39,117 nucleotides of DNA from an uncultured Oscillospiraceae bacterium (GTDB lineage Bacteria; Bacillota; Clostridia; Oscillospirales; Oscillospiraceae): NCBI GenBank assembly GCA_947600025.1, contig CANQFY010000012.1:1-39117 (forward strand), read 5' to 3'. Below the pieces are notes generated by a model, which saw only the letters and a list, made by a program, of their open reading frames with translations, was not told where the DNA came from and searched no databases. Shown piece after piece: positions 23,529 through 32,079 of the stretch. The position numbers were made by a program, and so were the translations under genes. Position 1 is the first letter of the stretch; each line of letters opens with the position of its first letter.

Positions 23529-24476
23529 ATGAGACCCTATGGGTTTGGCATCGATATCGGCGGCACCGCCATCAAGCTGGGCCTGTTTCGCACCGAGGGG
23601 GAGCTGCTGGAAAAGTGGCAGATCCCGACCCGCCGGAAGGACTGCGGCAAATGGGTCCTGCCCGACGCCCTGGATTCCGTCCGGGCCAAAATGGCGGAGC
23701 GGGGTATCGGCTGGGACCAGGTGGAGGGCGTCGGCATGGGCGTCCCAGGTCCCGTCACCGAGGACGGCACGGTGCTGCGGTGCATCAACCTGGGCTGGGA
23801 CGTGTTCAACATCCCCAACGCTGTGAAAAAGCTGGAGCCCCATATTGAAAACATCCAGGTCTCCAACGACGTGAACGCCGCCGCCCTAGGCGAGCTGTGG
23901 CTGGGCGGAGCCAAGGGCCGCTGGAGCGCCGTCATGGTCACCCTGGGCACCGGCATTGGCGGCGGCATCGTGGTGGGCCATAAGATGATCTACGGCAGCG
24001 GCGGCGCCGGGGGCGAGATCGGCCATATTTGCATCGAGCCCGACGAGCCGGTGCGCTGCAAATGCGGCGGCCGGGGCTGCCTGGAGCAGTACTGCTCCGC
24101 CACCGGGCTGCTGCGGGTCACCCGGCAGCACCTCCACGACCACCCCGGCACCCAGACCGTCCTGGCGGACACCCCGGAGCTGACGGCCAAGGACATCTGC
24201 GACGCTGCCCGGGAGGGGGACGCCTTCGCCCTGTCCCAGCTGGACCTGCTGGGCAAGCGGCTGGGCCGGGCCCTCACCGCCGTGGCCGCCACCATCGATC
24301 CCCAGATCTTTGTCATCGGCGGGGGACTGTCCAACGCGGGGCAGATCCTCCTGGACCCCATTGAATTTTACTACCGCAAGTATGCTTTCCACGCCTTCCG
24401 CCATACGGAATTTGCCCTGGCGGAGCTGGGCAACGACGCCGGAATTTACGGCTGCGTGAAAATGATCCTATCCTAA
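23529..24476 (+). CDS. glk: ROK-family glucokinase
   Basis: A 315-aa sugar kinase. The phosphate-binding loop FGIDIGGTAIKLGLF is at the N-terminus, the sugar-binding motif and catalytic Asp lie in VSNDVNAAALGE, GTGIGGGIV follows, and the ROK zinc signature is CKCGGRGCLEQYCS. It phosphorylates the free glucose released by GH65 phosphorolysis. ATG 23529 is chosen because GGTGGAGGG just upstream is the RBS; the GTG at 23514 is part of it. It lies 17 bp after pgmB in the same operon. Confidence 0.94.
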   Translation: MRPYGFGIDIGGTAIKLGLFRTEGELLEKWQIPTRRKDCGKWVLPDALDSVRAKMAERGIGWDQVEGVGMGVPGPVTEDGTVLRCINLGWDVFNIPNAVKKLEPHIENIQVSNDVNAAALGELWLGGAKGRWSAVMVTLGTGIGGGIVVGHKMIYGSGGAGGEIGHICIEPDEPVRCKCGGRGCLEQYCSATGLLRVTRQHLHDHPGTQTVLADTPELTAKDICDAAREGDAFALSQLDLLGKRLGRALTAVAATIDPQIFVIGGGLSNAGQILLDPIEFYYRKYAFHAFRHTEFALAELGNDAGIYGCVKMILS

Positions 24477-24497
24477 ATTTCGACAAGGAGGAAGACC

Positions 24498-26813
24498 ATG
24501 CTGCAAATTTTGGACCAAAGCGGCTGGAAGATCACCGAGGTCAACTTTGACCCCAACGCCCTGGGAAAGGTGGAGGCCAATTTCTGCCTGGGCAACGGCT
24601 ACCTGGGCCTCCGCTCCGCCACCGAGGAAAAGTACCTGGGGGAGACCCGGGACCTGCTGGTGGCCGGCACCTTCGACCGCTTTTCCCCCGAGGAGGTCAC
24701 GGAGCTGCCCAACGCCGCCGACGTGACCAACATCGAGCTGACCCTGAACGGCGTCCGGTTCGACCTGACCCAGGGGACCATCCGGTCCTACCACCGGACC
24801 CTGGACCTGAAGACGGGCCTGCTGACCCGGGAGGTGGAGTGGACCTCCCCCAAGGGCGAGGAATTTGCCCTGAAATTTGAGCGGGTGGTGTCCCTGAAGC
24901 GGCTCCACACCATCGCTATCCGGGTTTCCGTCACCCCCAAGGCCGGCGCTACCGTCAAATTCCAGTCCGGCATCGACGGCCGGGTGACCTGCGACGGCTC
25001 CCAGCACTTTACCGAGGGCCAGACCCGGTTCTATGACAAGAAGTATCTCCAGTTTGTCCCCCGCACCATTCAGTCAAACATCACCTTTGTTTTGGACGCC
25101 ACCCACCGCTTCAACGTAGGCGGCGCGCCGGTGGAGCCCAAGAGCGATATCAATATTCTCCGCCGCCGGATGTTCTCCAACTTCACCGTGGAGGTTCCGG
25201 CGGGCCAAACCGTGGTGATGGAGAAGTTCGCCAACGTCTACACCACCCGGGACAAGGAGACAGAAAATCAGACCGTTTCCGACATCCAGCGCTACGCCCT
25301 GGAGCAGTTAAAGATCGACGAGGCCGACGGCTTTGACGTCCTCTACGCCGAGTCCTCTACAGCCTGGGCGGAGAAGGTCTGGGACCGGGCGCCCATCACC
25401 ATCGAGGGGCCCCAGTTCGACCAGGTGGCCATCCGTTTCGCCCAGTACCAGATGCAGCTCATGACCCCGGCCCACGACAACCGGATGAACATCGGCGCCA
25501 AGGGCTTCTCCGGGGAGGGGTACAAGGGCCACACCTTCTGGGACACGGAAATTTTCCTGCTGCCCTACTTTATCTTCACCATGCCGGAGGTGGCCCGGAG
25601 CCTGGAGGAGTACCGTTACCTGTCCCTGCCCGGCGCCCACGCCAAGGCCGCTCACAACGGCTATCAGGGGGCCCAGTTCCCCTGGGAGTCCGCCTGGCTG
25701 GACGACGGCGAGGTGACGCCGGAGTACATGGGCACGGACATCGTCACGGGCCAGCTGATCAAGGTCTGGACCGGGTTCATTGAAATTCATATCACCTCCG
25801 ACGTGGCCTTCGGTGCCTGGCAGTACTATGCCTGCACCGGGGACCAGGATTACATGGATAAGTACGGCTATGAGCTGATCCTGGACTGCGCCAAATTCTG
25901 GGGCAGCCGCCTGGAGCCCGGCGAGGACGGGAAGCTCCACATCAACGACGTGGTAGGCCCCGACGAATACAAGGAGCACGTCAACGACAACGCCTACACC
26001 AACTACCTGGCCTGGTGGACCATCCGCAAGGCCATCGAGTACACGGACCTGCTGAAATCCGAAAAGCCGGCGCTGTACCAGAAGCTGGATCAAAAGCTGG
26101 GCTTGGCGGCCTGCTATGCCGCTTGGAAGGATCAGGTGGACCGGATCTTCCTGACCCAGCCCAACGAGCGGAACGTCCTGCCCCAGGACGCCACCTACCT
26201 GACCCTAAAGGACATCGACCTGTCCAAGTACAAGGCCCAGGCCCATGTGGGCGGCATTTACAAGGACTACAACCAGGAGCAGATCACCAAAATTCAGGTC
26301 TCCAAGCAGGCCGACGTGATGGTGCTGTTCTACCTGTTGGAGGAGCTGTTCCCCCGGGAGGTGAAGCTGGCCAGCTGGAATTACTACGAGCCCCGGTGCC
26401 TCCACGATTCCAGCCTGAGCCTGTCCACCCACTCCGTGCTGGCCTCCGATATCGGCGACCAGGAGCTGGGCTACAAAATGTTCCAGAAAGCCTGCCTCAT
26501 CGACCTGGACAACGCCAATCCCCACTCCTCCGACGCCGGTATCCACGCCGCGTCCTACGGCGGGCTGTGGCAGTGCGTGGTCTATGGCTTCGGCGGCCTG
26601 CGGATGCTGGGCGGGGAGCTGCGGATCAGCCCCAATTTGCCCAAGGCCTGGACCAAACTGGGCTACACCATCGTCTGGCGGGGCCAGAAGCTCGCCGTCA
26701 CCGTGACTCAAGAAGACGTGACCATCGAGAACACCACCGGCGCCGCCCCCGTGACCCTGGAGGTCTGGGGCAAGAAGTACACCCTGGAGGATAAGCTCAC
26801 CGTTCAAAAGTAA
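24498..26813 (+). CDS. Glycoside hydrolase family 65 disaccharide phosphorylase
   Basis: A 771-aa inverting phosphorylase of the maltose/kojibiose/trehalose/nigerose phosphorylase family. An N-terminal beta-sandwich (GNGYLGLRSATEE at about residue 33) precedes the (alpha/alpha)6 barrel, with HTFWDTEIF and the catalytic acid Glu490 in VVGPDEYKEH; the C-terminal strands end the domain. It cleaves an alpha-glucosyl disaccharide with phosphate to beta-glucose-1-phosphate plus glucose (or another acceptor). pgmB and glk in the same operon match this chemistry. Linkage specificity cannot be decided by eye; loop 3 near the +1 site would discriminate. ATG follows ACAAGGAGGAAGACC. Confidence 0.95.
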   Translation: MLQILDQSGWKITEVNFDPNALGKVEANFCLGNGYLGLRSATEEKYLGETRDLLVAGTFDRFSPEEVTELPNAADVTNIELTLNGVRFDLTQGTIRSYHRTLDLKTGLLTREVEWTSPKGEEFALKFERVVSLKRLHTIAIRVSVTPKAGATVKFQSGIDGRVTCDGSQHFTEGQTRFYDKKYLQFVPRTIQSNITFVLDATHRFNVGGAPVEPKSDINILRRRMFSNFTVEVPAGQTVVMEKFANVYTTRDKETENQTVSDIQRYALEQLKIDEADGFDVLYAESSTAWAEKVWDRAPITIEGPQFDQVAIRFAQYQMQLMTPAHDNRMNIGAKGFSGEGYKGHTFWDTEIFLLPYFIFTMPEVARSLEEYRYLSLPGAHAKAAHNGYQGAQFPWESAWLDDGEVTPEYMGTDIVTGQLIKVWTGFIEIHITSDVAFGAWQYYACTGDQDYMDKYGYELILDCAKFWGSRLEPGEDGKLHINDVVGPDEYKEHVNDNAYTNYLAWWTIRKAIEYTDLLKSEKPALYQKLDQKLGLAACYAAWKDQVDRIFLTQPNERNVLPQDATYLTLKDIDLSKYKAQAHVGGIYKDYNQEQITKIQVSKQADVMVLFYLLEELFPREVKLASWNYYEPRCLHDSSLSLSTHSVLASDIGDQELGYKMFQKACLIDLDNANPHSSDAGIHAASYGGLWQCVVYGFGGLRMLGGELRISPNLPKAWTKLGYTIVWRGQKLAVTVTQEDVTIENTTGAAPVTLEVWGKKYTLEDKLTVQK

Positions 26814-26852
26814 ATCAGAGGGTTGCCGCCCGGGCGGAAGGAGGACAGAAGC

Positions 26853-27104
26853 GTGAAAAAAGCTATAAATTGGATCCTGCTCGCCGCGTTTGTCGTTTTT
26901 TGTCTCGATTGGGCTGCCCTTGGCGTGAAACTGCTAAGCGGAAGCTATGACATTCTGGTGGAGGTGTCCATTGGAGCCGTTTGCTGGGTGGTTATCATCG
27001 TCTGTATCCTGCTCCGCCTCTTTTCCAACAGATGCCCCCATTGCGGGAAACCAATTGACCCGGCGGGAAATTACTGTCCCCATTGCGGGAAGAAGCTGAA
27101 TTGA
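26853..27104 (+). CDS. Small membrane protein with C-terminal zinc ribbon
   Basis: An 83-aa protein with two hydrophobic segments (about residues 5-28 and 36-57) and a C-terminal double CPHCGK motif (CPHCGKPIDPAGNYCPHCGKK), a zinc ribbon. GTG 26853 is the start because GGAGGACAGAAGC immediately precedes it; the ATG-like start 30 bp earlier would place the RBS in the gene. It is the last gene after GH65, before a strong terminator. Function is unknown; the ribbon is probably cytoplasmic. Confidence 0.75.
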   Translation: MKKAINWILLAAFVVFCLDWAALGVKLLSGSYDILVEVSIGAVCWVVIIVCILLRLFSNRCPHCGKPIDPAGNYCPHCGKKLN

Positions 27105-27107
27105 AAA

Positions 27108-27137
27108 TCGCCCCGGTTTCCTTGGAAACCGGGGCGA
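27108..27137. terminator. Hairpin terminator between convergent genes
   Basis: TCGCCCCGGTTTCC (27108-27121) pairs with GGAAACCGGGGCGA (27124-27137). It lies right after the zinc-ribbon gene stop and 23 bp from the end of the converging GGGtGRT gene. Confidence 0.85.
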
Positions 27138-27159
27138 ATTCTCAGTTAAAAGCGCTTGC

Positions 27160-28161
27160 TTAGCCCTTCAGCGCCTCTTCTACGGCCACCGCCACGGAGA
27201 CCGTCGCGCCGACCATGGGGTTGTTGCCCATGCCCAGGAAGCCCATCATTTCCACATGGGCGGGCACGGAGGAGGAGCCGGCGAACTGGGCGTCGGAGTG
27301 CATCCGGCCCATGGTGTCGGTCATGCCGTAGGAAGCGGGGCCGGCGGCCATGTTGTCGGGATGCAGGGTCCGGCCGGTGCCGCCGCCGGAGGCCACGGAG
27401 AAGTACTTCTTGCCCTGCTCCACGCACTCCTTCTTGTAGGTGCCGGCCACGGGATGCTGGAACCGGGTGGGGTTGGTGGAGTTGCCGGTGATGGACACGT
27501 CCACGCCCTCGTGGTGCATAATGGCCACGCCCTCCCGGACGTCGTCGGCGCCGAAGCAGCGGACGGCGGCCCGCTCGCCGTCGGAGTACTTGTACTCCTT
27601 GACGATGTGCAGCTCACCGGTGTAGTAGTCGAACTGGGTCTGCACATAGGTGAAGCCGTTGATCCGGCTGATGATCTGAGCGGCGTCCTTGCCCAGACCG
27701 TTCAGGATGACCCGCAGGGGCTCCTTCCGGGCCTTGTTGGCGGAGCGGGCAATGCCGATGGCGCCCTCGGCGGCGGCGAAGGACTCGTGGCCGGCCAGGA
27801 AGGCGAAGCACTTGGTCTCGTCCCGCAGCAGCATGGCGCCCAGATTGCCGTGGCCCAGGCCTACCTTCCGGTCCTCGGCCACGGAGCCGGGGATGCAGAA
27901 GGCCTGCAGGCCGATACCGATGGCCTCGGCGGCCTCAGCGGCGTTCTTCACGTTCTTCTTCAGGGCGATGGCCGCGCCTACGGTGTAGGCCCAGGCGGCG
28001 TCCTCGAAGCAAATGGGCTGGATATTCTTGGTGATGGTGTAAGGATCAAAGCCCTTGGCCTGACAGATCTCCCGGCACTCTTCCACGCTGGAGATGCCGT
28101 ACTGGGCCAGGACCCCGTTGATCTTGTCGATTTTCCGTTCGTAACCTTCAAACAAAGCCAT
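27160..28161 (-). CDS. GGGtGRT protein (conserved, function unknown)
   Basis: A 333-aa protein that contains the family's name-giving motif GGGTGRT (about residues 256-262, in SVASGGGTGRTLHPDN). Other Gly-rich blocks are VGLGHGNLGAMLLRDE and FLGMGNNPMVGATVSVAVAVEEA. It has no signal peptide or transmembrane segment with certainty and contains few Cys, including FCIPGS and RCFGADD. It is widespread in anaerobic Firmicutes beside an IscU/NifU-like scaffold protein, as here (15-bp gap, same operon). The genetic link suggests a role in Fe-S or redox-cofactor handling, but no biochemical role is known to me. The start ATG follows AGAGGAGGGCGCGGAC. Confidence 0.9.
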   Translation of the reverse strand: MALFEGYERKIDKINGVLAQYGISSVEECREICQAKGFDPYTITKNIQPICFEDAAWAYTVGAAIALKKNVKNAAEAAEAIGIGLQAFCIPGSVAEDRKVGLGHGNLGAMLLRDETKCFAFLAGHESFAAAEGAIGIARSANKARKEPLRVILNGLGKDAAQIISRINGFTYVQTQFDYYTGELHIVKEYKYSDGERAAVRCFGADDVREGVAIMHHEGVDVSITGNSTNPTRFQHPVAGTYKKECVEQGKKYFSVASGGGTGRTLHPDNMAAGPASYGMTDTMGRMHSDAQFAGSSSVPAHVEMMGFLGMGNNPMVGATVSVAVAVEEALKG

Positions 28162-28176
28162 GTCCGCGCCCTCCTC

Positions 28177-28869
28177 TTAGTCTTTCCGGGGGTCGATATA
28201 CTTATGGGCGTTCTCAAAACGGCCATAGTGACCCTTCGCTTTTTCCAGAGCGACAGCGGCGTCGTCGCCCTTCTTGATAAAGTCCATCATCTTACCCAGG
28301 TTGATGAATTCGTAGCCAATGATCAGGTTGTCCTCGTCCAGGGCGCAGCGGGTGACGTAGCCTTCCGCCATTTCCAGGTACCGGGGTCCCTTGAGCTTGG
28401 TGGCGAACATGGTGCCGATCTGGCTCCGCAGGCCCTTGCCCAGGTCTTCCAGGGACGCGCCGACGGCCAGTCCGTCCTCGGAGAAGGCGCTCTGGCTCCG
28501 GCCGTAGACGATCTGCAAAAACAGCTCCCGCATGGCGGTGTTGATGGCGTCGCACACCAGGTCGGTGTTCAGCGCCTCCAGAATGGTCTTGCCGATGAGG
28601 ATCTCGGCGGCCATGGCGGCGGAGTGGGTCATGCCGGAGCAGCCGATGGTCTCCACCAGGGCCTCCTCAATGACGCCTTCCTTCACGTTCAGGGTCAGCT
28701 TGCAGGCGCCCTGCTGGGGGGCGCACCAGCCGATGCCGTGGGTGAAGCCGCTGATGTCGCTGATCTGCTTGGCCTGGACCCACTTGCCCTCCTCGGGAAT
28801 GGGAGCGGGGCCGTGATACGCGCCCTTGGCGACGGGGCACATATGCTGAACTTCTGCGCTATAAAGCAT
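28177..28869 (-). CDS. IscU/NifU-N-like iron-sulfur scaffold protein
   Basis: A 230-aa protein. The scaffold-type core includes GWCAPQQGACKLTLNV (Cys49, Cys56) and ALVETIGCSGMTHSAAMAAEIL (Cys77), corresponding to the Cys-Gly helix start of IscU, and Cys at LVCDAINTA supplies a further ligand. An extra C-terminal ~100 residues (about YGRSQSAFSEDG to the end) are not part of classical IscU. It is the first gene of an operon with the GGGtGRT protein, behind a strong promoter. Likely assembles or carries a cluster for an anaerobic enzyme; the client is unknown. Confidence 0.85.
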   Translation of the reverse strand: MLYSAEVQHMCPVAKGAYHGPAPIPEEGKWVQAKQISDISGFTHGIGWCAPQQGACKLTLNVKEGVIEEALVETIGCSGMTHSAAMAAEILIGKTILEALNTDLVCDAINTAMRELFLQIVYGRSQSAFSEDGLAVGASLEDLGKGLRSQIGTMFATKLKGPRYLEMAEGYVTRCALDEDNLIIGYEFINLGKMMDFIKKGDDAAVALEKAKGHYGRFENAHKYIDPRKD

Positions 28870-28949
28870 GGCATATTCCTTCCTTTCAAATTGGCGGCGC
28901 CGGCCGCCATTGGTTTAGCTTCCCGGAAAAACCAAATTTTCCATCTGTT

Positions 28950-28978
28950 ATTATACCCATACAGGGGAAGAATGTCAA
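28950..28978 (-). promoter_or_regulatory. Consensus promoter of the scaffold-GGGtGRT operon
   Basis: On the minus strand TTGACA (rc 28973-28978), 17-nt spacer, TATAAT (rc 28950-28955), both perfect. About 80 nt of leader follow before the RBS GAAAGGAAGGAA. Confidence 0.88.
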
Positions 28979-28984
28979 TAAAAA

Positions 28985-29635
28985 TCATTGTCTGAGCTGT
29001 TTTACAAAGACATTTTTGTCCTCCGCTCGGAAATAGGCCGACCCGGTCACCAGCACCTGGGCCCCGTTTTCCCGGCAGAGAGGCCCCGTGACCAAATCCA
29101 CGCCGCCGTCCACCTCCAGCAGGCACTTGGGGCATTCCAGATCCCGCCAGGCCCGGAGGGTGCGGAGCTTTTCCATCTGGCCGGCCATGAAGGCCTGCCC
29201 GCCGAACCCCGGCTCCACCGTCATCACCAGCACCAGATCGCTCTCGGGCAAAAAGGGCCTTACCGCCTCCGCCGGGGTGCCGGGCTTCAGGGACAGTCCG
29301 CTTTTCTTTCCCAGCTCCCGGATGCGCCGCAGGGCGGTCAGGGTGTTTTCAGGCTCATCTGCCTCCACATGGAGGGTCAGATAGTCCGCTCCCGCCTGAC
29401 AGAAGGCGTCCACATAGCGCAGGGGCCGGTCGATCATCAAATGCACGTCCAGGGGCAGGGGAGAGACCTTTTTCAGCGCCCGCACCACGGGAATGCCGAT
29501 GGTGATGTTGGGCACGAACAGTCCGTCCATCACGTCCACATGGACCAGATCCGCCCCGCTGGCGGCGATTAAACGGATATCCCGCTCCAAATTGGCAAAA
29601 TCGGCAGAGAGGATCGAGGGCGCGATCAAAGTCAT
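28985..29635 (-). CDS. rpe: Ribulose-phosphate 3-epimerase
   Basis: A 216-aa TIM-barrel enzyme interconverting ribulose-5-phosphate and xylulose-5-phosphate in the pentose phosphate pathway. It shows IAPSILSADFANLE (N-terminal strand with catalytic Asp nearby), HVDVMDGLFVPNITIG (metal-binding His and catalytic Asp), LDVHLMI, MTVEPGFGGQAF (second Asp region) and LEVDGGVDL. Start ATG 29635 is chosen at MTLIAPS, preceded by AAAAAGGATGGAAAAACGCC; an upstream in-frame ATG at 29683 has no RBS. It stands alone between the scaffold operon promoter and the DUF1540 gene. Confidence 0.95.
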   Translation of the reverse strand: MTLIAPSILSADFANLERDIRLIAASGADLVHVDVMDGLFVPNITIGIPVVRALKKVSPLPLDVHLMIDRPLRYVDAFCQAGADYLTLHVEADEPENTLTALRRIRELGKKSGLSLKPGTPAEAVRPFLPESDLVLVMTVEPGFGGQAFMAGQMEKLRTLRAWRDLECPKCLLEVDGGVDLVTGPLCRENGAQVLVTGSAYFRAEDKNVFVKQLRQ

Positions 29636-29765
29636 GGCGTTTTTCCATCCTTTTTGTTTTTTCTCATGATAACACATCCGCATGGGAATTGCAACGGGTC
29701 AAACCGTATGTTTTCCCCGGCGGGAGGCATACTAACGATGAAATCAAAAGAAGGAGGAGACACAA

Positions 29766-29933
29766 ATGGATTGCCATAACGCCAACAAGTGCATCGAATG
29801 TACCGTGCAGCAGTGCGCCAACCACTGCTCCGACGCCAATTTCTGCACCCTGGACCGGATCCTGGTGGGGACCCACGAGCTGAATCCCACTGTGGAGGCC
29901 TGCACCGACTGCAAGTCCTTCCGCCTGAAGTAA
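29766..29933 (+). CDS. DUF1540 domain protein (small Cys-rich)
   Basis: A 55-aa protein, MDCHNANKCIECTVQQCANH..., with nine Cys (CHNANKCIEC, CANHCSDANFC, and a C-terminal CTDCKSF). It matches the DUF1540 layout C-x(n)-C-x3-NFC with a final CxxCxSF, a presumed metal-binding fold of unknown function common in Clostridia and often spore-associated. ATG follows AAGGAGGAGACACAA, an excellent RBS. It is a monocistronic gene ended by a hairpin. Confidence 0.85.
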   Translation: MDCHNANKCIECTVQQCANHCSDANFCTLDRILVGTHELNPTVEACTDCKSFRLK

Positions 29934-29935
29934 CG

Positions 29936-29973
29936 TTCCTTCCCGCCGCCCCACCGGGGGCGGCGGGAAGGAA
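29936..29973 (+). terminator. 17-bp GC-rich hairpin after the DUF1540 gene
   Basis: TTCCTTCCCGCCGCCCC (29936-29952) pairs with GGGGCGGCGGGAAGGAA (29957-29973). There is no U-tract; the next hairpin has one. Confidence 0.65.
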
Positions 29974-29978
29974 AGCAG

Positions 29979-30023
29979 TACATCTTCCTGCCGCCCGGAC
30001 CTAAGCGGCAGGATGTATTTTTT
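29979..30023 (+). terminator. Second, classical terminator
   Basis: TCCTGCCGC (29986-29994) pairs with GCGGCAGGA (30005-30013); outer pairs extend to ACATC/GATGT around a bulge, followed by ATTTTTT. Confidence 0.82.
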
Positions 30024-30025
30024 CC

Positions 30026-30054
30026 TTGACAGACGGGAAAAATAGGGGTATTCT
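30026..30054 (+). promoter_or_regulatory. Likely promoter of the htrA gene
   Basis: TTGACA (30026-30031), 17-nt spacer, TATTCT (30049-30054). The 5' leader would be about 120 nt, AT-rich, with a TATGAT at 30149-30154 that could be a second weaker -10. Confidence 0.7.
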
Positions 30055-30181
30055 TTCATTATGGAGGAGTGCCTGACATAATTTATTGCGAAATAATTCA
30101 AAAAAGTTTCGACCAAAATACATATTTATGTCACATTCGCCTCCTATTATGATACTAGATTCAATCCAAGGAGGGATTCAT

Positions 30182-31921
30182 ATGGATACCTATGAACAGG
30201 AACCCAATGTAGAGGAACCCGGCTTCCAGGAAGCCGAGCCTGTTGTTGACAGTAGTTCCGAGCCTGATTTTGCCGCGCCTGGGGAGCCTGCCCAGCCGGA
30301 AACGCCGCCTCCGGCGCCCCAGCCGGAGCCTGCCTGGCAGACGATCGGGCAGCCGGAGGGGCCCCAGGCGGAGGACCCGGCTTATTCCCAGACCTGGTCT
30401 CAGGTTCCGCCGCAGACGCCTCCTCAGCCCCAGGGCTACGGACCACAGACGCCCCCGCAGCCCCAGGCATACGCGCCCCAGATGCCTCCCCAGGGCTATG
30501 GGCCCCAGCCGCCTTATCAGACGGACAGCGCCTACCGGGGAGCGGGCGTGGGAAGGAAGGAGTCTCCCTTCGCGGATTCGCCCTACGTCCTGTATCGTCA
30601 ACCGGCCTATAACCCGCCTCCCCAGCCGCCTCAGCCCCCGCAGCAGTCCCAGACCGGCGCAGAACCACCCAAAAAGCCCAAGAAGAAGGGCAGAGTCTGG
30701 CGCACTGTGGTTGCCGCCGTGCTGGTGGTGGCCCTGGTCGCCGGCGGCTGCGGCATCACCGCTTTCGCGCTGAATAGCTACTGGGCGGAAAAAACCGAGC
30801 TGATGACCGAGGGCTTCAATCAGCGGATTACCGCCCTGCAGGAGCAGCTGGAAAATAGCGGAAGCGGTTATATCCCCGGGGAGACCGTGACCTCCGAGGG
30901 CATGACCCCCAGCATGGTCTACCAGCAGAACTATCAAAGCGTGGTGCTGGTTACCAGTGAGTCCGCCGCCGACCGGTACGGCCAGATCGGCGTCTCCACC
31001 GGCTCCGGCTTCATCTTCTCGGAGAACGGCTATGTGGTCACCAACTGCCATGTGGTGCAGGGCGGCGCCTCCTTCACCGTCACCACCTATGACGACGAGG
31101 AGTACGAGGCCCAGCTCATCGGCTACGATGAGAACAACGACGTGGCCCTGCTGAAGATCGACGCGGAGGGCCTGCCCGCCGTGGCCATTGGGGACAGCGA
31201 CCTGCTTAATGTGGGCGACATGGTTACCGCCATCGGCAACCCTCTGGGCACCTTGACCTCCACCCAGACCGTGGGCTATGTCAGCGCTAAGGACCGGAGC
31301 GTCACCACCGACGGCTCCGTGATCAACATGATCCAGACCGACTGCGCCATCAACTCCGGCAACTCCGGCGGCCCGCTGTTCAATATGCGCGGCGAGGTGG
31401 TGGGCATTACCTCCGCCAAGTATTCCGGCACCACCTCCACCGGCGCCTCCATCGAGGGCATCAGCTTCGCTATCCCCATTAACGATGTGTTGGGTATGAT
31501 CGAGGACCTGGCGGAGTTTGGCTACGTCAAAGGCGCCTATCTGGGCGTGACGGTGCAGAACATGGATTCTTCCGTGACTCAGTACGGTATTCCTGTGGGC
31601 GCCTACGTTCGGGAAGTGGTGGATGGCTACTGCGCCGCGAAGGCAGGCGTCCAAGCAGGGGATGTGATCATCCGGCTGGGCGGCTACGATGTGGGCAGTA
31701 CCTCCGACCTGACCCGGGCCCTGCGGAAATTCGAGGCGGGGGACGAGGTTATCATCGAGGTGTTCCGGGCCGGCCAGGAGCTTCAACTCAAGGCGACACT
31801 GGACGAGAAGCCCAACACCACCGACCAGCCCCAGCCCGAGGCAACGCAGCCGCAGCAGGACGTTCCTCAGGACGGCGGTTTGGACGATTGGATTGACCGG
31901 TTTTTCGGCGGATTAGGTTAA
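30182..31921 (+). CDS. htrA: Membrane-anchored HtrA/DegP-like serine protease with PDZ domain
   Basis: A 579-aa S1C protease. Residues 1-170 are a low-complexity cytoplasmic region rich in Pro, Gln and Glu with repeats of PQTPPQPQGYGPQ type, followed by a basic patch (PPKKPKKKGR) and one transmembrane segment at about residues 174-196. The extracytoplasmic trypsin domain has H290 (TNCHVVQ), D320 (NNDVALLK) and S395 (NSGNSGGPLF); a PDZ domain spans about 465-555. It degrades or refolds misfolded envelope proteins. ATG 30182 follows AAGGAGGGATTCAT; upstream in-frame codons lie in the leader and are rejected. The C-terminal tail is again Pro/Gln-rich. The long N-terminal tail is unusually developed. 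Confidence 0.95.
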   Translation: MDTYEQEPNVEEPGFQEAEPVVDSSSEPDFAAPGEPAQPETPPPAPQPEPAWQTIGQPEGPQAEDPAYSQTWSQVPPQTPPQPQGYGPQTPPQPQAYAPQMPPQGYGPQPPYQTDSAYRGAGVGRKESPFADSPYVLYRQPAYNPPPQPPQPPQQSQTGAEPPKKPKKKGRVWRTVVAAVLVVALVAGGCGITAFALNSYWAEKTELMTEGFNQRITALQEQLENSGSGYIPGETVTSEGMTPSMVYQQNYQSVVLVTSESAADRYGQIGVSTGSGFIFSENGYVVTNCHVVQGGASFTVTTYDDEEYEAQLIGYDENNDVALLKIDAEGLPAVAIGDSDLLNVGDMVTAIGNPLGTLTSTQTVGYVSAKDRSVTTDGSVINMIQTDCAINSGNSGGPLFNMRGEVVGITSAKYSGTTSTGASIEGISFAIPINDVLGMIEDLAEFGYVKGAYLGVTVQNMDSSVTQYGIPVGAYVREVVDGYCAAKAGVQAGDVIIRLGGYDVGSTSDLTRALRKFEAGDEVIIEVFRAGQELQLKATLDEKPNTTDQPQPEATQPQQDVPQDGGLDDWIDRFFGGLG

Positions 31922-31932
31922 ATTTTATCACC

Positions 31933-31975
31933 GGACAGACAGGAGCGATAACCTCCTGCCTGTCCGTCTTTTTTT
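31933..31975 (+). terminator. Terminator of htrA
   Basis: GGACAG-A-CAGGAG pairs with CTCCTG-C-CTGTCC (loop cgataac region), followed by GTCTTTTTTT. Confidence 0.88.
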
Positions 31976-32017
31976 GCCCTGGAGGCGGAAAAAACCGGGA
32001 TAGGGGTCAGTTGCTTA

Positions 32018-32046
32018 TTGAAAAAAGGGGGATTGTGTGCTATTTT
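32018..32046 (+). promoter_or_regulatory. Promoter of the Spo0A-like gene
   Basis: TTGAAA (32018-32023), 17-nt spacer, TATTTT (32041-32046). No 0A box (TGTCGAA) was seen around it. Confidence 0.55.
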
Positions 32047-32079
32047 ATTATCGATATAAAGTGGGGAAGGTTGAGGGCA

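Noticed and set aside
30086..30181. Upstream start for htrA
   Set aside because: The region is AT-rich leader without RBS for that start, whereas AAGGAGG precedes ATG 30182.
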